Assembly (NCBI GenBank): GCA_951813255.1
Contig: OX638353.1
Location: 1,674,001-1,738,000 of the forward strand
Origin: an uncultured Dehalococcoidia bacterium
GTDB lineage: Bacteria; Chloroflexota; Dehalococcoidia; Lucifugimonadales; JAAXIE01
Reading direction: 5' to 3'
Length of the DNA: 64,000 nucleotides
Notes under the pieces: model-generated
Database searches by the model: none
The model's input: the letters and a program-made list of their open reading frames with translations, nothing else
What the model was told of the DNA's origin: nothing
Part shown: positions 44,330 to 54,542 of the stretch, piece after piece
How positions within the stretch are numbered: the stretch's first letter is position 1
How the letters are laid out: the number at the start of each line of letters is the position of its first letter
Translations under genes and position numbers: made by a program

Positions 44330-45724
44330 CTAGTCGTCGTCAAACTCCTCCGGCATCAGCACGAATTCGGGGTAGGACTCCATGCCCAATTCTCCTGCGT
44401 CCTGTCCCAAGCGCTCTACCTGCGGGGCTACGCGCGCTCCCAACACCTTGTCGATCGCAAGCCACAGGCCAAAGGAGACCGTGAACACAAACGCCCCAAT
44501 CGCGAGTATACCAATCAACTGCACATGGAATGTGGCGCCACCAGCAATACAAACCGCTATGGTTCCCCATACGCCAGCAAAAAGGTGGGCAGGGACAGCC
44601 CCAACCACATCGTCCACCCTGACCTTCTCCAACAGCTTTAGAGCAGCGACGCATATCACCCCGCCAACGGCTCCAATGACCACCGCCCAGTAGTGATCCA
44701 CAATGTCGGGCGCAGCAGTGATGGACACCAGACCCGCTATCGCCCCATTCAAACCGGCAAACAGGTCAATGCGACCCATTATCGGGCGTGACACGGCAAG
44801 TGCCGCCATCACACCCGCTGCCGCCGCTAGGTTGGTGTTAACCAAAACGATGCTCATGGCCACTGCGTCGGCAGCGCTTCCCAAGGCCAGTTGGGAACCG
44901 CCATTGAAACCAAACCAGCCGAGCCACAGAATGAACACACCCAGGGTTACCACCAAGATGTTGGAAGGGGGCGTGGCTCGCGCTGAGCCATCCCGACGGA
45001 ACTTCCCCAGTCTAGGCCCAACCACTAGGATTCCTGCCAAGGCTGCCCATCCACCAGTACTGTGTACGATGGTGGAACCAGCAAAGTCGCTAAACCCCAT
45101 CTCGCTAAGCCATCCCCCACCCCAAGTCCAAGCCCCCACAATAGGATAGATGATTGCCGTCAGGACCAGCACAAAGAGGAAGAAGGACCACATCCTGACC
45201 CGTTCCGCCATAGCGCCGGACACGATTGAAGCTGCCGTAGCCACAAACACCATTTGGAAGAACCAGTCCGACATCGTCGAATAACCCGAATCCACCACGT
45301 GTGCTAGCGCGTTTTCATCACCGTCGAGCAGGGCTACCTCGGTCGCTGACGATACGTAAAGGCCCGCAACTGAGCCTATGACTCCCGCATATTTGTCTAC
45401 ATCCACATACATCAAGTTGTAGCCGAGGAAATAGAAGGCCAGACCAGCAATGGAGTAGAGACCGATGTTCTTCAGGCAGATCATGGCGGCGTTCTTGGTG
45501 CGAACAGAGCCGGACTCCAGCATGGTGAACCCAGCGCACATCCACATGATCAAGGCGCCCCACACCAAGAACATGAAGGTGTTGAGGACGAAGTTGGTCT
45601 CTCCATCCACTCCTTGGGCACGGACCAAGCTGGGATTGACCAAGAAGAAGGCAAGGAGCCCAATACAGGCTGCGGCGACAATGACGGCGGGGCGATGGTA
45701 AGAAAGGAAGCGCACTAGTGTCAT
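44330..45724 (-). CDS. amt: Ammonium transporter (Amt/MEP/Rh family)
   Basis: A 464-residue protein from the ATG at 45724 behind GGGAGGA; the upstream part of the frame lacks a ribosome binding site. A signal-like first helix (VIVAAACIGLLAFFLV) is followed by 11 hydrophobic helices. Amt signatures: FMLVWGALIMWMCAGFTMLESG-type start (FMFLVWGALIMWMC), DFAGSTIVHSTGGWAALAG with the pore His, NTNLAAAAGVMAAL, GLNGAIAGLVSITA and PAHLFAGVWGTIAVCIAGG with the second pore His. Imports ammonium. No glnK gene is adjacent, which is unusual as the two are commonly paired. Confidence 0.93.
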   Translation of the reverse strand: MTLVRFLSYHRPAVIVAAACIGLLAFFLVNPSLVRAQGVDGETNFVLNTFMFLVWGALIMWMCAGFTMLESGSVRTKNAAMICLKNIGLYSIAGLAFYFLGYNLMYVDVDKYAGVIGSVAGLYVSSATEVALLDGDENALAHVVDSGYSTMSDWFFQMVFVATAASIVSGAMAERVRMWSFFLFVLVLTAIIYPIVGAWTWGGGWLSEMGFSDFAGSTIVHSTGGWAALAGILVVGPRLGKFRRDGSARATPPSNILVVTLGVFILWLGWFGFNGGSQLALGSAADAVAMSIVLVNTNLAAAAGVMAALAVSRPIMGRIDLFAGLNGAIAGLVSITAAPDIVDHYWAVVIGAVGGVICVAALKLLEKVRVDDVVGAVPAHLFAGVWGTIAVCIAGGATFHVQLIGILAIGAFVFTVSFGLWLAIDKVLGARVAPQVERLGQDAGELGMESYPEFVLMPEEFDDD

Positions 45725-46052
45725 TAAGCCGAGTCCTCCCACCTGTAGAGTGTAGGTCTGTTGGCTGTGAAGTGAGACCCGAAGCGTGACATTGATACTT
45801 GGTATTGGCTTTGGATATGCATGTTGTATCGGCTGCCGATGCAGCCCCGAATATCTAAGCAACAAATACGCTCACTGTCAACGAGGCGAACACGGTCATA
45901 TTATAGGTCGGAGTTCGCACCCAAACCGTCATCACCACGAGTAGGCTTGACCGCAAGGTCTAAGAGGTTGCACTCAGGACGACAGCGGGTATCTGCGTCG
46001 CTCCAATGTAGGCCCGGCTACCAGGCTCATCAGCCCCGGAGTCGCTAGTTCC
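45725..46052 (-). other. Upstream region of the Amt gene
   Basis: About 330 bases between the small membrane-protein gene and amt, both on the minus strand. It should hold the amt promoter. No glnK/PII gene, riboswitch motif or NtrC-like palindrome was recognised. Confidence 0.35.
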
Positions 46053-46496
46053 CTAGTCAGAAACAGCGGTCCCATAAGAGTAGTCTCTGAAGCGCCTCGG
46101 ATAGAACACAGTGGCCAGTGCTGCAACTCCAAAGACCATATGGACCACGTTCTCCCACAGTCCCACGGAGAACATACCCAAGTCCCCGGTCCCGCCTCCT
46201 GCCACTATGAAGCCGGCTATACCAACACCGGCTATCAACATGCCTTCGACTCCGAGCAGGGCACGTTTCCAGCTGGAGGTCCATACTTCTCCCGCTAGCA
46301 GGGCAATCAAGCCAAGCGCCAGATAGGAGATATTCTGGCCGATGTCAAGGTGATAAAGATCGTCAGCATCGGTGCCCAAGAAGAAGCCTGCCACTCCCAC
46401 CGCAGTCATCAGCGTGCCAAGAACCATAAGGTACCGGCGATTCGTGAGTCCCTTGGAATACTCTCTCCACACCGGCCCATATTGGACTTTGACCAT
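46053..46496 (-). CDS. Small four-helix membrane protein
   Basis: A 147-residue protein starting at ATG behind GGGGAGG. A polar N-terminus (VKVQYGPVWREYSKG) is followed by four hydrophobic helices: LMVLGTLMTAVGVAGFFLG, ISYLALGLIALLAGEVW, LLGVEGMLIAGVGIAGFIVAG and NVVHMVFGVAALATVFYP. I do not recognise the family; the layout resembles DUF4383-type proteins. It precedes amt in the same direction at ~330 bases. Confidence 0.7.
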   Translation of the reverse strand: MVKVQYGPVWREYSKGLTNRRYLMVLGTLMTAVGVAGFFLGTDADDLYHLDIGQNISYLALGLIALLAGEVWTSSWKRALLGVEGMLIAGVGIAGFIVAGGGTGDLGMFSVGLWENVVHMVFGVAALATVFYPRRFRDYSYGTAVSD

Positions 46497-46607
46497 GGCA
46501 GCCTCCCCACGGACAAATCTGTCGTTGAACGTACCCGTCCCATACCCACGTGTCAAGCCGAAATACCGTTGACGCCTAACCAGCCCCTTGATAGACTAAA
46601 ATTCCTT

Positions 46608-46681
46608 GGGCGGTTAGCTCAGCTGGTTAGAGTGCCGCCTTGACATGGCGGAGGTCGGAGGTTCGAGTCCTCCACCGCCCA
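46608..46681 (+). tRNA. tRNA-Val (anticodon GAC)
   Basis: Complete cloverleaf of 74 bases: acceptor GGGCGGT pairing with ACCGCCC, D arm GCTC…GAGT, anticodon stem CCGCC/GGCGG with loop TTGACAT (anticodon GAC), T stem GGAGG/CCTCC with loop TTCGAGT, discriminator A. The 3' CCA is not encoded. It reads codon GUC. Confidence 0.95.
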
Positions 46682-46857
46682 CTCTTCGACTGTACATCCC
46701 AGCTGAGGGCGCCGAATGTTCCCGGATCGCCTCTTGCTTCACTCCTATGTCACTCTTCGAAGCCAGTGACCGGATTTGGGCCATACGATCACAACCCATC
46801 AAGTTGGGTGGGCTCGCTACGGTGGTATAATCCCGCGAATTGAACTTGAGGTGTGAC

Positions 46858-47761
46858 ATGCCCATGGACCCACAGGCCTCAACCGTCATTCAACGACGAG
46901 ATTCCTCCACCGGGCCTCTCATGGGTCCGGATGCCTCTCTTGCAGAGAGGAGGGACCGCTTCAATCAGACGTGGCGGGAGGCCGGGCCCGAAGTGGATAG
47001 GGTCGAGGACCGGCTACTGCCGGGGCCACGGGGGGGACATACCAGTGCGCATCTATACCCCCCCGGGCGATGGCCCATTTCCCATTGTCATGTTGCTCCA
47101 TGGCGGTGGGTTCGTCTTCGGCAACATTGATTCCTATGACGGGAACGCGCGGCGCATCTGCGTGGGCGCGGGTTGCATGGTCGTGAACGTGGAATACCGG
47201 GTCGCGCCAGAGAATAAGTTCCCTGCTGCTCCCGATGATTGCTATGCCGCAACCGTGTGGGTGGCAGAGAATGCGGAGAGCCTCAGCGGGGATGCCAACA
47301 GAATCGCCGTATGTGGTGACAGCGCTGGAGGCAATCTCTCCACAGTGGTATGCATGATGGCGCGAGACAAAAGTGGACCGGCTATCCGCCTCCAAGTGTT
47401 GCGCTGCCCCGTGACCCATAGGAATTTCGAGCCCCTGACGGTCGACCCTGAAATTACCCCAAGGAGCGGCAGGAACTGGTGGTGGACCCAGTATCTTGCC
47501 GATGAGGCTGATGCCAAGAATCCCTACGCCTGCCCTATGGTATCTACGGACCTGACTGGTCTGCCTTCGGCCCTCATCATCACCGCCGAATATGACGAGC
47601 TTCGCGATGAAGGGGAGGCGTATGCCGAGATGCTCGCGCAGGCCGGAGTGCACACGACCTGCGTGCGGTGTCGCGCTTGTCAACGCCCGCCAGCAATAGA
47701 AGAGCCAGTTAGTGACCCGTGGGCCAAGACGATGGCGGGGCCTTCCCCATGGCTTTCCTAA
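46858..47761 (+). pseudogene. HSL-family alpha/beta-hydrolase, frameshifted and C-terminally lost
   Basis: The N-terminal part (MPMDPQASTVIQRRD … RLLPGPRG) and the hydrolase core are in different frames, separated at a run of seven G near 47031; six G would restore one frame. The core has the oxyanion motif LLHGGGFVFG, nucleophile GDSAGGN and acid ITAEYDELRDEG. After QAGVHTTCVRC the frame leaves the family, and the catalytic His block (HGF) is not found, so the enzyme is dead even if the G-run is a sequencing error. Starts at ATG ~8 bases after TGAGG, downstream of the tRNA. Confidence 0.75.
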
Positions 47762-47823
47762 TATATCTCTGTCCCATTGACTTTGGCATCCGGCATGCCG
47801 GTCTCCCTTCTGTGAGCCCCAGG

Positions 47824-49090
47824 CTAGGGGGCGGTCTCTAACGATGGGCTGGCCATGTACTGTTCAAACGCACGTCGGCCGCTCTCCAAGAGCAGCGCCC
47901 GGTCTTCCTCCAGCGTGGGCGCGGGAGGCACACGCCATACAGAATTGTTTGCATATGTAGTGATGATCTCACCCGGTGTGCGGACCACCCCCTTGGGGTC
48001 CCGTCCCTCCTGCACCGCCCGGATACCATCTCGCACCAAGCCCCGCAGCATGATCACGCCCCTGTCTGTAGTACCCAACCGCTCCATGGCATGTACTGCT
48101 ATCGGCCGTTGCGTCACTTGCGCGTCCCAGTCTCCAGGGGACCGCTGGCGTTCTTCATAGGGCCTGTCCCCATCTTGGCCAAAGGACGGTCCCGGCGGCG
48201 AGGCTCCTTCCCGCTGCCGCCGCAGCACGATAGTGACGCAGTTCGTGTCATCTATGGGTACCAGCCAGAAGGTATTGGTAGCACGATAGAACCCATGCTC
48301 CCTGTTTCCCTCCTCGGCATTGGTTGCGATCTGGTGGAGGGTAGGGGAGATATAGTCGGTCATTCGCACAAACACGTTGTCTCCCACGCGACGGCAGTGG
48401 ATGTAGATCATCCCGACAGGAGTCTCCACCCAGTCCAAAGTGCCCAGCTCCTTGTGGGCCTCGCTGAACCCATGCCCCATCTCGATGGCGTGAAGAAAGG
48501 CAGTGTGCGAAGGGTCCATGCAATTGTCCTTAACTTGCAGCCAGTTGCAGGGCCAGTGGTGCTTCGTCACGTGGTAACGGTCATAGCCCGGCAGGTTACT
48601 CGTATCGTAGATGGGAAACTCCGGCATCCTGTCCGGAGGCCCCATGTAAGCGAACACCAGCCCTTGATGCTCGCGGACAGGGTAAGCCCCATGGCACAGC
48701 CGGTTCTTCAGCGTGCTTTCAGGAGGCTCGCCGGGCGTGTCCAGGATCGCGCCATCGACCCCAACAGCCAGCCGTGGTAGCAGCAACGGATGCCATCAGC
48801 CTCTATCTGCCCATACTCAAGAGACGTCCCTCTATGGGCACAGTGCAACTCAAGGAGCCCCACCCTGCCGGAACGGTCACGAAAAACAACAAGCTCCTCC
48901 TCCATGATACGCACGGCAACGGGTAGCTCCTGCAACTCCGAGCTGGACATATGGGATGCCAGAACCTCCGCAGGTACTCCCCACAGGGCGTCCCCGGCCC
49001 CACATGAGTGAACTCTTCGTCCTCTTTGGGCACGAACCTGTGGTGATAAGCGCCGTAGCGCTGGTCCAGAAATGGCGCTCTGGTTGTCAT
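47824..49090 (-). pseudogene. Rieske-type ring-hydroxylating oxygenase alpha subunit, two frameshifts
   Basis: Three frames join: MTTRAPFLDQRYGAYHHRF … RRFWHPICP; SSELQELPVAVRIMEEELVVFRDR with Rieske ligands CAHRG and CCYHGW; then AVGVDGAILDTPGEPP with the mononuclear iron site NCMDPSHTAFLH and the C-terminal domain to the end. Frame changes lie near 48955 and 48770. All Fe-S and iron ligands survive as text. Such oxygenases hydroxylate or demethylate aromatic and aliphatic compounds. Two independent indels suggest inactivation unless the assembly is error-rich here. Confidence 0.85.
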
Positions 49091-49250
49091 GGCCCTGGGC
49101 CCCCTTCAGAGAGGTATGGCAACCTGCTAACCTCACAATCCAACTGCCGCTTCCGGCAGCCGACTATGTGCCCGGAACTATCACCTCGCCCCCCAGACCA
49201 GCCTGCATACCGGTAGGCGTGTGCTCAGCCGTAATGCCGCCCGAGTTCGG

Positions 49251-50224
49251 CTACCATGCGATGCAATTCAGCTCGCCAAAGGTCTGTTCAATCAACCGCC
49301 ACGTGTCGCCCACATCATCGCTGGCCCACACCTCGCCATTCACCGAGCAGGCTACCACCTTATCCGGGTCGGCAGGGTTCGTATGAATCCCGAACACCGT
49401 GGAGTTCGTCCGCTTGGAAAGCCCCACCGGCGCCCATGTCTGCCCGAAATCCATGCTGCGGAAAACATTGCCTGAGTCTCCGACGTTGAAACTCCCGGTT
49501 CCCATGAACATCACCCGATGGTCATCGGGCTTATGCGCCAGCCATCTCTGGTAATGCCCACTGTTCTCCGCATTGACGTACCGCTTGGTGCCCATAGGCG
49601 CCCAGCTCTCACCCATATCCGTCGTGACATAGAGTTCCCGTGGCGTCAGCGCAAAAACCCGCTTGGGGTTCCCCTCCCCGATCACCATGCTGTGGATGTC
49701 TTCATCAGGCACTGGCACACGCTCCCACGTGTCTCCCTGGTCCGTGCTGCGCAATATCCCGTCCACCTCGATGCCAGCCCAGATTATCCGGTGTCGTCCG
49801 GGTTTATCACCATCTGGGCAACCCGTGGGTCACCCACCTCACACTCAGTAGCCAGAGGCGGAAGAGATAGCCTCTCCCAAGAATGCCCACCATCGCGGGA
49901 GCGGTGGAGTCCGGTAGGGCTAACACCAGCAAACATGGTGCTAGGGTCATCGGGGCAAATCGCGACCGACCATACGTTGGCAAGGTCTCCCGGTCTACTG
50001 ATCATCTCCCAGTTACGCCCGTTGTCGGTGCTACAGTGGACCCCCTTGTCCCCACCAGCATAGAGAGTTTGTGGTTCCGACGGGTGCACGTTGAAAGCGC
50101 GTACAATTGGGCTCTCGGGAGGAAAGAACCATTTCCGCTGCAGCATCCATGATTCTCCGCCATCAAGGCTATTCCATGTGCCTCTTCCCGTGGTGCCGAT
50201 AGTGATGCTGTAATCTTGTGGCAT
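49251..50224 (-). pseudogene. BNR/sialidase-like beta-propeller protein, one frameshift
   Basis: Two frames of one propeller protein: MPQDYSITIGTTGRGTWNSL with repeats of the S-x-D-x-G-x-x-W type (SLDGGESW, STDNGRNWE, SRDGGHSWE) and, after a frame change near 49795, STDQGDTWE, TTDMGESWA, SMDFGQTWA and SDDVGDTW. These are Asp-box/BNR repeats seen in sialidase-like and photosystem-assembly-like propellers; no sialidase catalytic residues are clear. No signal peptide. A single indel separates the halves, so this may be a recent pseudogene or a sequence error. Confidence 0.75.
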
Positions 50225-50512
50225 AAACCCTCTCCTCTAGGCGCCCGAGCGACTGCCCGTCAAGTATCGAAGCCCATCATAGCCGCTAGGTTGGCACCAC
50301 ACCACCGGGCGCTTTCTCTACAGGGAAGTCACCCGCTTTGGAATGGTACCGTCTGCTTGTAGGCTTGGCCTACTACTGGCGCAGCCAAGCACCTTCTCTC
50401 TGGTTCGACTCGGCTCCAGTTGCTGCGGATAGGGTGTTTTAGTGTCGTTGGCGTCGGTATCGTGGAGACGCACACCAACCACGCCTTGATTCAAGCGGTC
50501 CGCTGGCGTCAG

Positions 50513-51058
50513 TCAGGCATCACCCTCCGGAGCGATTTCCAACAGGCGCATACCTCGCTCTACCAGCTGTCCCGAATGTACCTCCACGTTCCGCACCACA
50601 CCACTCCGGGAGGGAGTGATCACCAGTTCCATTTTCATGGACTCTATTACCACCACAGTCTGGTTTACCTCTACCCTGTCGCCCTTACGCACCAGCACCT
50701 CCAGCACTACTCCGGGCATGGGGGACACTACATCTCTAGGCGCTTCGGTAGCTCGAACGTTGCTCCGGCGCCTGGTTACCGCCCGTTGAAACACGAACAG
50801 GGCACCATCCAACCACACATGCAACTCCAGGCCCACCCAGGCCCAGGCGAAGGCATAGGACTGGCCTGATTCGGTGCGACATAGCCCTTCGCCCGTCTCG
50901 CGGGACTCGATGCTGAGCGTCGGACCGGGCTTGAACCCCGTCCCCGCCTCGAATTCTAAGTTGAAGGTGCAATGGCATTCCCGATCCTCTATTCGGTAAC
51001 GATAGGCCTCGCCCGTCACCGGGTATAATTCCCTCATCTCGCCTTGGCTCGAGGTCAC
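50513..51058 (-). CDS. Biotin carboxyl carrier subunit of an acyl-CoA carboxylase
   Basis: A 181-residue protein with GTG start overlapping the biotin carboxylase stop. The C-terminal biotinyl domain runs from ~105 (RDVVSPMPGVVLEVLVRKGDRV) and contains the biotinylation motif ESMKME, Lys as acceptor. The first ~100 residues (RYRIEDRECHCTFNLEF, GQSYAFAWAWVGLELHVWLDG) resemble the BT-like beta domain that connects carboxylase and carrier in methylcrotonyl/propionyl-CoA carboxylase alpha chains. So it is the detached C-terminal part of a normally fused alpha subunit. Confidence 0.88.
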   Translation of the reverse strand: MTSSQGEMRELYPVTGEAYRYRIEDRECHCTFNLEFEAGTGFKPGPTLSIESRETGEGLCRTESGQSYAFAWAWVGLELHVWLDGALFVFQRAVTRRRSNVRATEAPRDVVSPMPGVVLEVLVRKGDRVEVNQTVVVIESMKMELVITPSRSGVVRNVEVHSGQLVERGMRLLEIAPEGDA

Positions 51059-52560
51059 GGCAGCCTCTGACCCCCGGCAGAAAGCCAGGGATTGGAGCTA
51101 GGCTGGTTGTCTCCTACCGCTACTGACGAAGACGCAGGACTCGCAGGATGATGCCACGCCCACGCTGCCAGCGCCTGGGCTATGCTACGGGACTCTCCGG
51201 TCCCGGAGGGCACGGTAATCGCTGGGTTCCACTCCAAGAAGGAGGTATCATATTCACCTCTCTGAAACTGACCGTGACCCATTATCGCGCGCAGCAGAGG
51301 GATGTTGGTTATCAATCCTAAGACTGGGAACTGCGAGAGAGCCAGCTCCATCCGGCGCAGGCTGAGATCGCGCCGCGGTGCCCAGACTATCAACTTGGCT
51401 AGCATGGGGTCGTAGTAGATGGATACTTCTTCGCCCTCTACCACGCCGCTATCCAGCCGCAGCCCAGGGCCGCTGGGAGGCCGCCAGCGAAGCAACCTTC
51501 CGGTGGACGGGGTAAAGTCGCGATAAGGGTCTTCGGCGTAGATACGGCACTCTACGGCGTGGCCTCGGGGCTGGATGTCATACTGTTGTAAAATCAGAGG
51601 TTCGCCGCTGGCGATGCGGACCTGCCACTCCACCATGTCTAACCCAAGTACGGCCTCAGTGAGGCCGTGCTCGACCTGTAGCCGGGCATTCATTTCCAGG
51701 AAGTAGAACTCACCGCTATGGGGGTCTAGAAGGAATTCCACTGTCCCGGCATTCACGTACCCCGCTCCGCGGGCTACGGCGATGGCTGCGTCCTCCATGC
51801 TATGCCGCAACTCCGGTACCAAGGCTGGAGAGGGAGTCTCTTCGATTATCTTCTGGTGGCGTCGCTGTATGCTGCACTCCCGCTCGCCTAGGTGGATGGT
51901 ATGCCCGGACCCGTCGGCGAGCACCTGCACTTCTATATGTCGAGGGTTCGTTATGTAACGCTCCAGGAATACTCTGCCGTCGCCGAAGGCAGCTTGGGCC
52001 TCCCGGCTGGCCAACTTCATATTTGTGTCCAACTCGTGCAACTGGTTGACCACGCGCATACCCCGACCGCCTCCCCCTGAGGCAGCCTTGACGAGGAGTG
52101 GAAAGCCCCACCGCTCCACAAACTCCTCGACCTCACGGTCCCCAGGCAGGCACACCGGGGAACTGGTGACCACTGGAACACCAGCCCGGAGGGCGATGTC
52201 CTTGGAACGCACCTTGTCTCCTAACGCATCCATGTTCTCAGCAGTTGGCCCGATGAAAGCTATCTGCGCCTCCCCGCAGGCTTGGGCAAATTCTGGATTC
52301 TCAGACAGAAAGCCATAGCCTGGGTGTATCGCATCGGCCCCACAGTCCCTTGCAGCTTGCACGATTTTGGGGATGTTCAGATAGGTTTCTTCTGCGGTCT
52401 TGCCCGGCAGGGCCACGGACCGCTCTGCCGTTTTCACGTGTAGGGCACCGGAGTCTGGTTCGGAGTAGACCGCGACGGGATCAATTCCCATCACGCGGAG
52501 TGTCTGGTTGATCCGGACCGCTATTTCGCCTCGATTGGCAACCAGCACTTTGGAAAACAT
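51055..52560 (-). CDS. Biotin carboxylase subunit of an acyl-CoA carboxylase
   Basis: About 501 residues from the ATG giving MFSKVLVANRGEIAVRI. Domain signatures are complete: IHPGYGFLSENPEFA, ATP-grasp glycine loop LLVKAASGGGGRGM, EVQVLADGSGHTIHLGERECSIQRRHQKIIEE, FLEMNARLQVEHGLTEAVLGLDMVEWQ and YDPMLAKLIVW. It carboxylates biotin on the carrier subunit using ATP and bicarbonate. The last ~50 residues are low-complexity and end where the carrier gene begins (four-base overlap). Second gene of a three-gene operon. Confidence 0.92.
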   Translation of the reverse strand: MFSKVLVANRGEIAVRINQTLRVMGIDPVAVYSEPDSGALHVKTAERSVALPGKTAEETYLNIPKIVQAARDCGADAIHPGYGFLSENPEFAQACGEAQIAFIGPTAENMDALGDKVRSKDIALRAGVPVVTSSPVCLPGDREVEEFVERWGFPLLVKAASGGGGRGMRVVNQLHELDTNMKLASREAQAAFGDGRVFLERYITNPRHIEVQVLADGSGHTIHLGERECSIQRRHQKIIEETPSPALVPELRHSMEDAAIAVARGAGYVNAGTVEFLLDPHSGEFYFLEMNARLQVEHGLTEAVLGLDMVEWQVRIASGEPLILQQYDIQPRGHAVECRIYAEDPYRDFTPSTGRLLRWRPPSGPGLRLDSGVVEGEEVSIYYDPMLAKLIVWAPRRDLSLRRMELALSQFPVLGLITNIPLLRAIMGHGQFQRGEYDTSFLEWNPAITVPSGTGESRSIAQALAAWAWHHPASPASSSVAVGDNQPSSNPWLSAGGQRLP

Positions 52561-52608
52561 GAACAACCACCCAGGCTGAAACATTAGTAGCAGCAAGAAG
52601 AGGCGGGG

Positions 52609-54216
52609 TCACATTCGGAAGACGCCCCGCTTCGGCTCCGGGAACGGGGCATTGATGGAAGCCCCGATTCCCAAGCCTACCACGGTCCGCGTGTCGACGG
52701 GGTCAATGATGCCGTCGTCCCACAGGCGCGCGGTGCTGTAGTAGGGATCGCTCTCAGTCTCATATTTCTCTAGTATGGGCCCTCGCAGAGCATCACGTTC
52801 CTCCTGCTCCATGGCCCGGCCCTGTCGTTCCAGTTGTTGCAGCCTTATCGTGAGCAATACCTCCGCTGCTTGCTGCCCGCCCATCACCGAAATACGGGCG
52901 TTGGGCCAAGTCCACAGGAAACGCGGCTGATATGCCCTCCCGCACATTCCGTAATTGCCCGCCCCGAAGGAACTGCCGATGATTACGGTGAACTTGGGAA
53001 CAGAAGCGTTGGAAACAGCCATGACCATCTTGGCTCCGTCCTTAGCAATACCGCTCGCCTCGTACTGCCGGCCCACCATGAAACCGGTGATGTTCTGTAG
53101 AAACAGCAGGGGAATTCCTCGCTGGCTGCACAGTTCAATGAAGTGGGTCCCCTTTAGGGCACTCTCGGAGAAGAGAATCCCATTGCTGGCGATCACGCCC
53201 ACGGGATAACCCCAGATGCGTGAGAACCCACAGACCAGGGTTTCTCCGTACCCGGCCTTGAACTCATGGAAGCGGCTCCCGTCCACGATACGCGCAATTA
53301 CCTCCCGTACGTCATACTGCCTCCGATTGTCCGGGGACACTATGCCATAAAGCTCCCGAGGATCGTGCACTGGTGGCTCAGGGCTAGAAACCTGGAAGGG
53401 AAGGTCACGCCGTCGCACGAAATTCTGGACGATGTCCCGGGTGATGGCTAAGGCCTCCTCATCATCCGCAGCCTGATGGTCGGCCACCCCAGATATACGG
53501 GTATGCACCTCCGAACCGCCCAGCGTCTCCGGGTCCACTTCCTCCCCAGTCGCTGCTCGTACCAAAGGCGGCCCACCGAGAAATATCGTGCCCTGCTGCC
53601 GCACCATCACTACCTCGTCGCTCATTGCAGGGATGTATGCGCCCCCCGCAGTGCACGACCCCATAACCACCGCCACTTGGGGAATGCCCAAAGCAGACAT
53701 CTGGGCCTGGTTGTAGAAGATCCGCCCGAAGTGGTCTCTGTCTGGGAATACTTCCGCTTGCAACGGTAGGAAAGCCCCCCCGGAATCCACCAAGTAAATG
53801 CAAGGCAGGTGATTTTCTAAGGCAATGTCTTGAGCACGCAGATGCTTCTTTACGGTGATCGGGTAGTAGGTTCCACCTTTGACTGTCGCGTCATTGGCAA
53901 GAATCACCACCTCTTTCCCTTGAATCACGCCTACACCGGTCACTATACCGGCAGATGCTTCCTGTCCATCGTACATCTCCCATGCCGCGAGGGGACTCAG
54001 CTCAAGGAACGGAGTATGGGCATCCACCAGCGCCTCAATTCTCTCCCGGGCCAGTAGCTTGCCACGACCGCGGTGCAACTCTACTGCCGGCTGCCCCCCA
54101 CCGGCCCGAACTAGCGCCAACCGTTCCTTCAGGTCACACACCAAGGCCTCCATGCGGGCTTGGTTTTCCATAAAATCCCGGTCGGAAGTCCGTACGTTGG
54201 AATCGATTACTTCCAT
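52609..54216 (-). CDS. Carboxyltransferase subunit (methylcrotonyl-CoA carboxylase beta-like)
   Basis: A 535-residue crotonase-fold protein. N-terminal carboxyltransferase half has [52 protein letters not shown] and [18 protein letters not shown]. The C-terminal half has [41 protein letters not shown] and [34 protein letters not shown]. These favour 3-methylcrotonyl-CoA (leucine breakdown) or a related branched acyl-CoA over propionyl-CoA. First in the operon with the biotin carboxylase and carrier genes. Confidence 0.88.
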   Translation of the reverse strand: MEVIDSNVRTSDRDFMENQARMEALVCDLKERLALVRAGGGQPAVELHRGRGKLLARERIEALVDAHTPFLELSPLAAWEMYDGQEASAGIVTGVGVIQGKEVVILANDATVKGGTYYPITVKKHLRAQDIALENHLPCIYLVDSGGAFLPLQAEVFPDRDHFGRIFYNQAQMSALGIPQVAVVMGSCTAGGAYIPAMSDEVVMVRQQGTIFLGGPPLVRAATGEEVDPETLGGSEVHTRISGVADHQAADDEEALAITRDIVQNFVRRRDLPFQVSSPEPPVHDPRELYGIVSPDNRRQYDVREVIARIVDGSRFHEFKAGYGETLVCGFSRIWGYPVGVIASNGILFSESALKGTHFIELCSQRGIPLLFLQNITGFMVGRQYEASGIAKDGAKMVMAVSNASVPKFTVIIGSSFGAGNYGMCGRAYQPRFLWTWPNARISVMGGQQAAEVLLTIRLQQLERQGRAMEQEERDALRGPILEKYETESDPYYSTARLWDDGIIDPVDTRTVVGLGIGASINAPFPEPKRGVFRM

Positions 54217-54542
54217 ACTATCCCCAAGGCAGCGTTGGTTCGAGCGATGTCACCCAGCTAGAGGGGCCATTATATTCCTCTGCCAGAGGATAGGAGCAGG
54301 TCATCTCGGTTGGCTACCTCGGACAGTTTGGTATAGGCAACTTTGCGCCTCGGCGGCCTTCCTCGTACCCTGAGACGCTGGGCTTGGGTCCGAAGGAACC
54401 GCAGTCGATATCCTCCATGTCAATAGGCTCAGTGCGGCAACCCCCCCTGTTTGTGGCCCACCTGCGCGTGTTGCTACAATTCCACCAACGCGCTTAGCTC
54501 TTGTGCTGAGTAACAGAGCGTCGGCCGATAGGGAGGTGCACC
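54217..54542 (+). promoter_or_regulatory. Divergent promoter region between carboxylase operon and PEP carboxylase
   Basis: On the plus strand TTGTGG (54451-54456) and TACAAT (54475-54480) are 18 bases apart, ~60 bases before the PEP carboxylase start: a fair sigma-70-type promoter. On the minus strand TATAAT (54274-54269) lies ~50 bases before the carboxyltransferase start but without a good -35. No operator or RNA element recognised. Confidence 0.4.
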
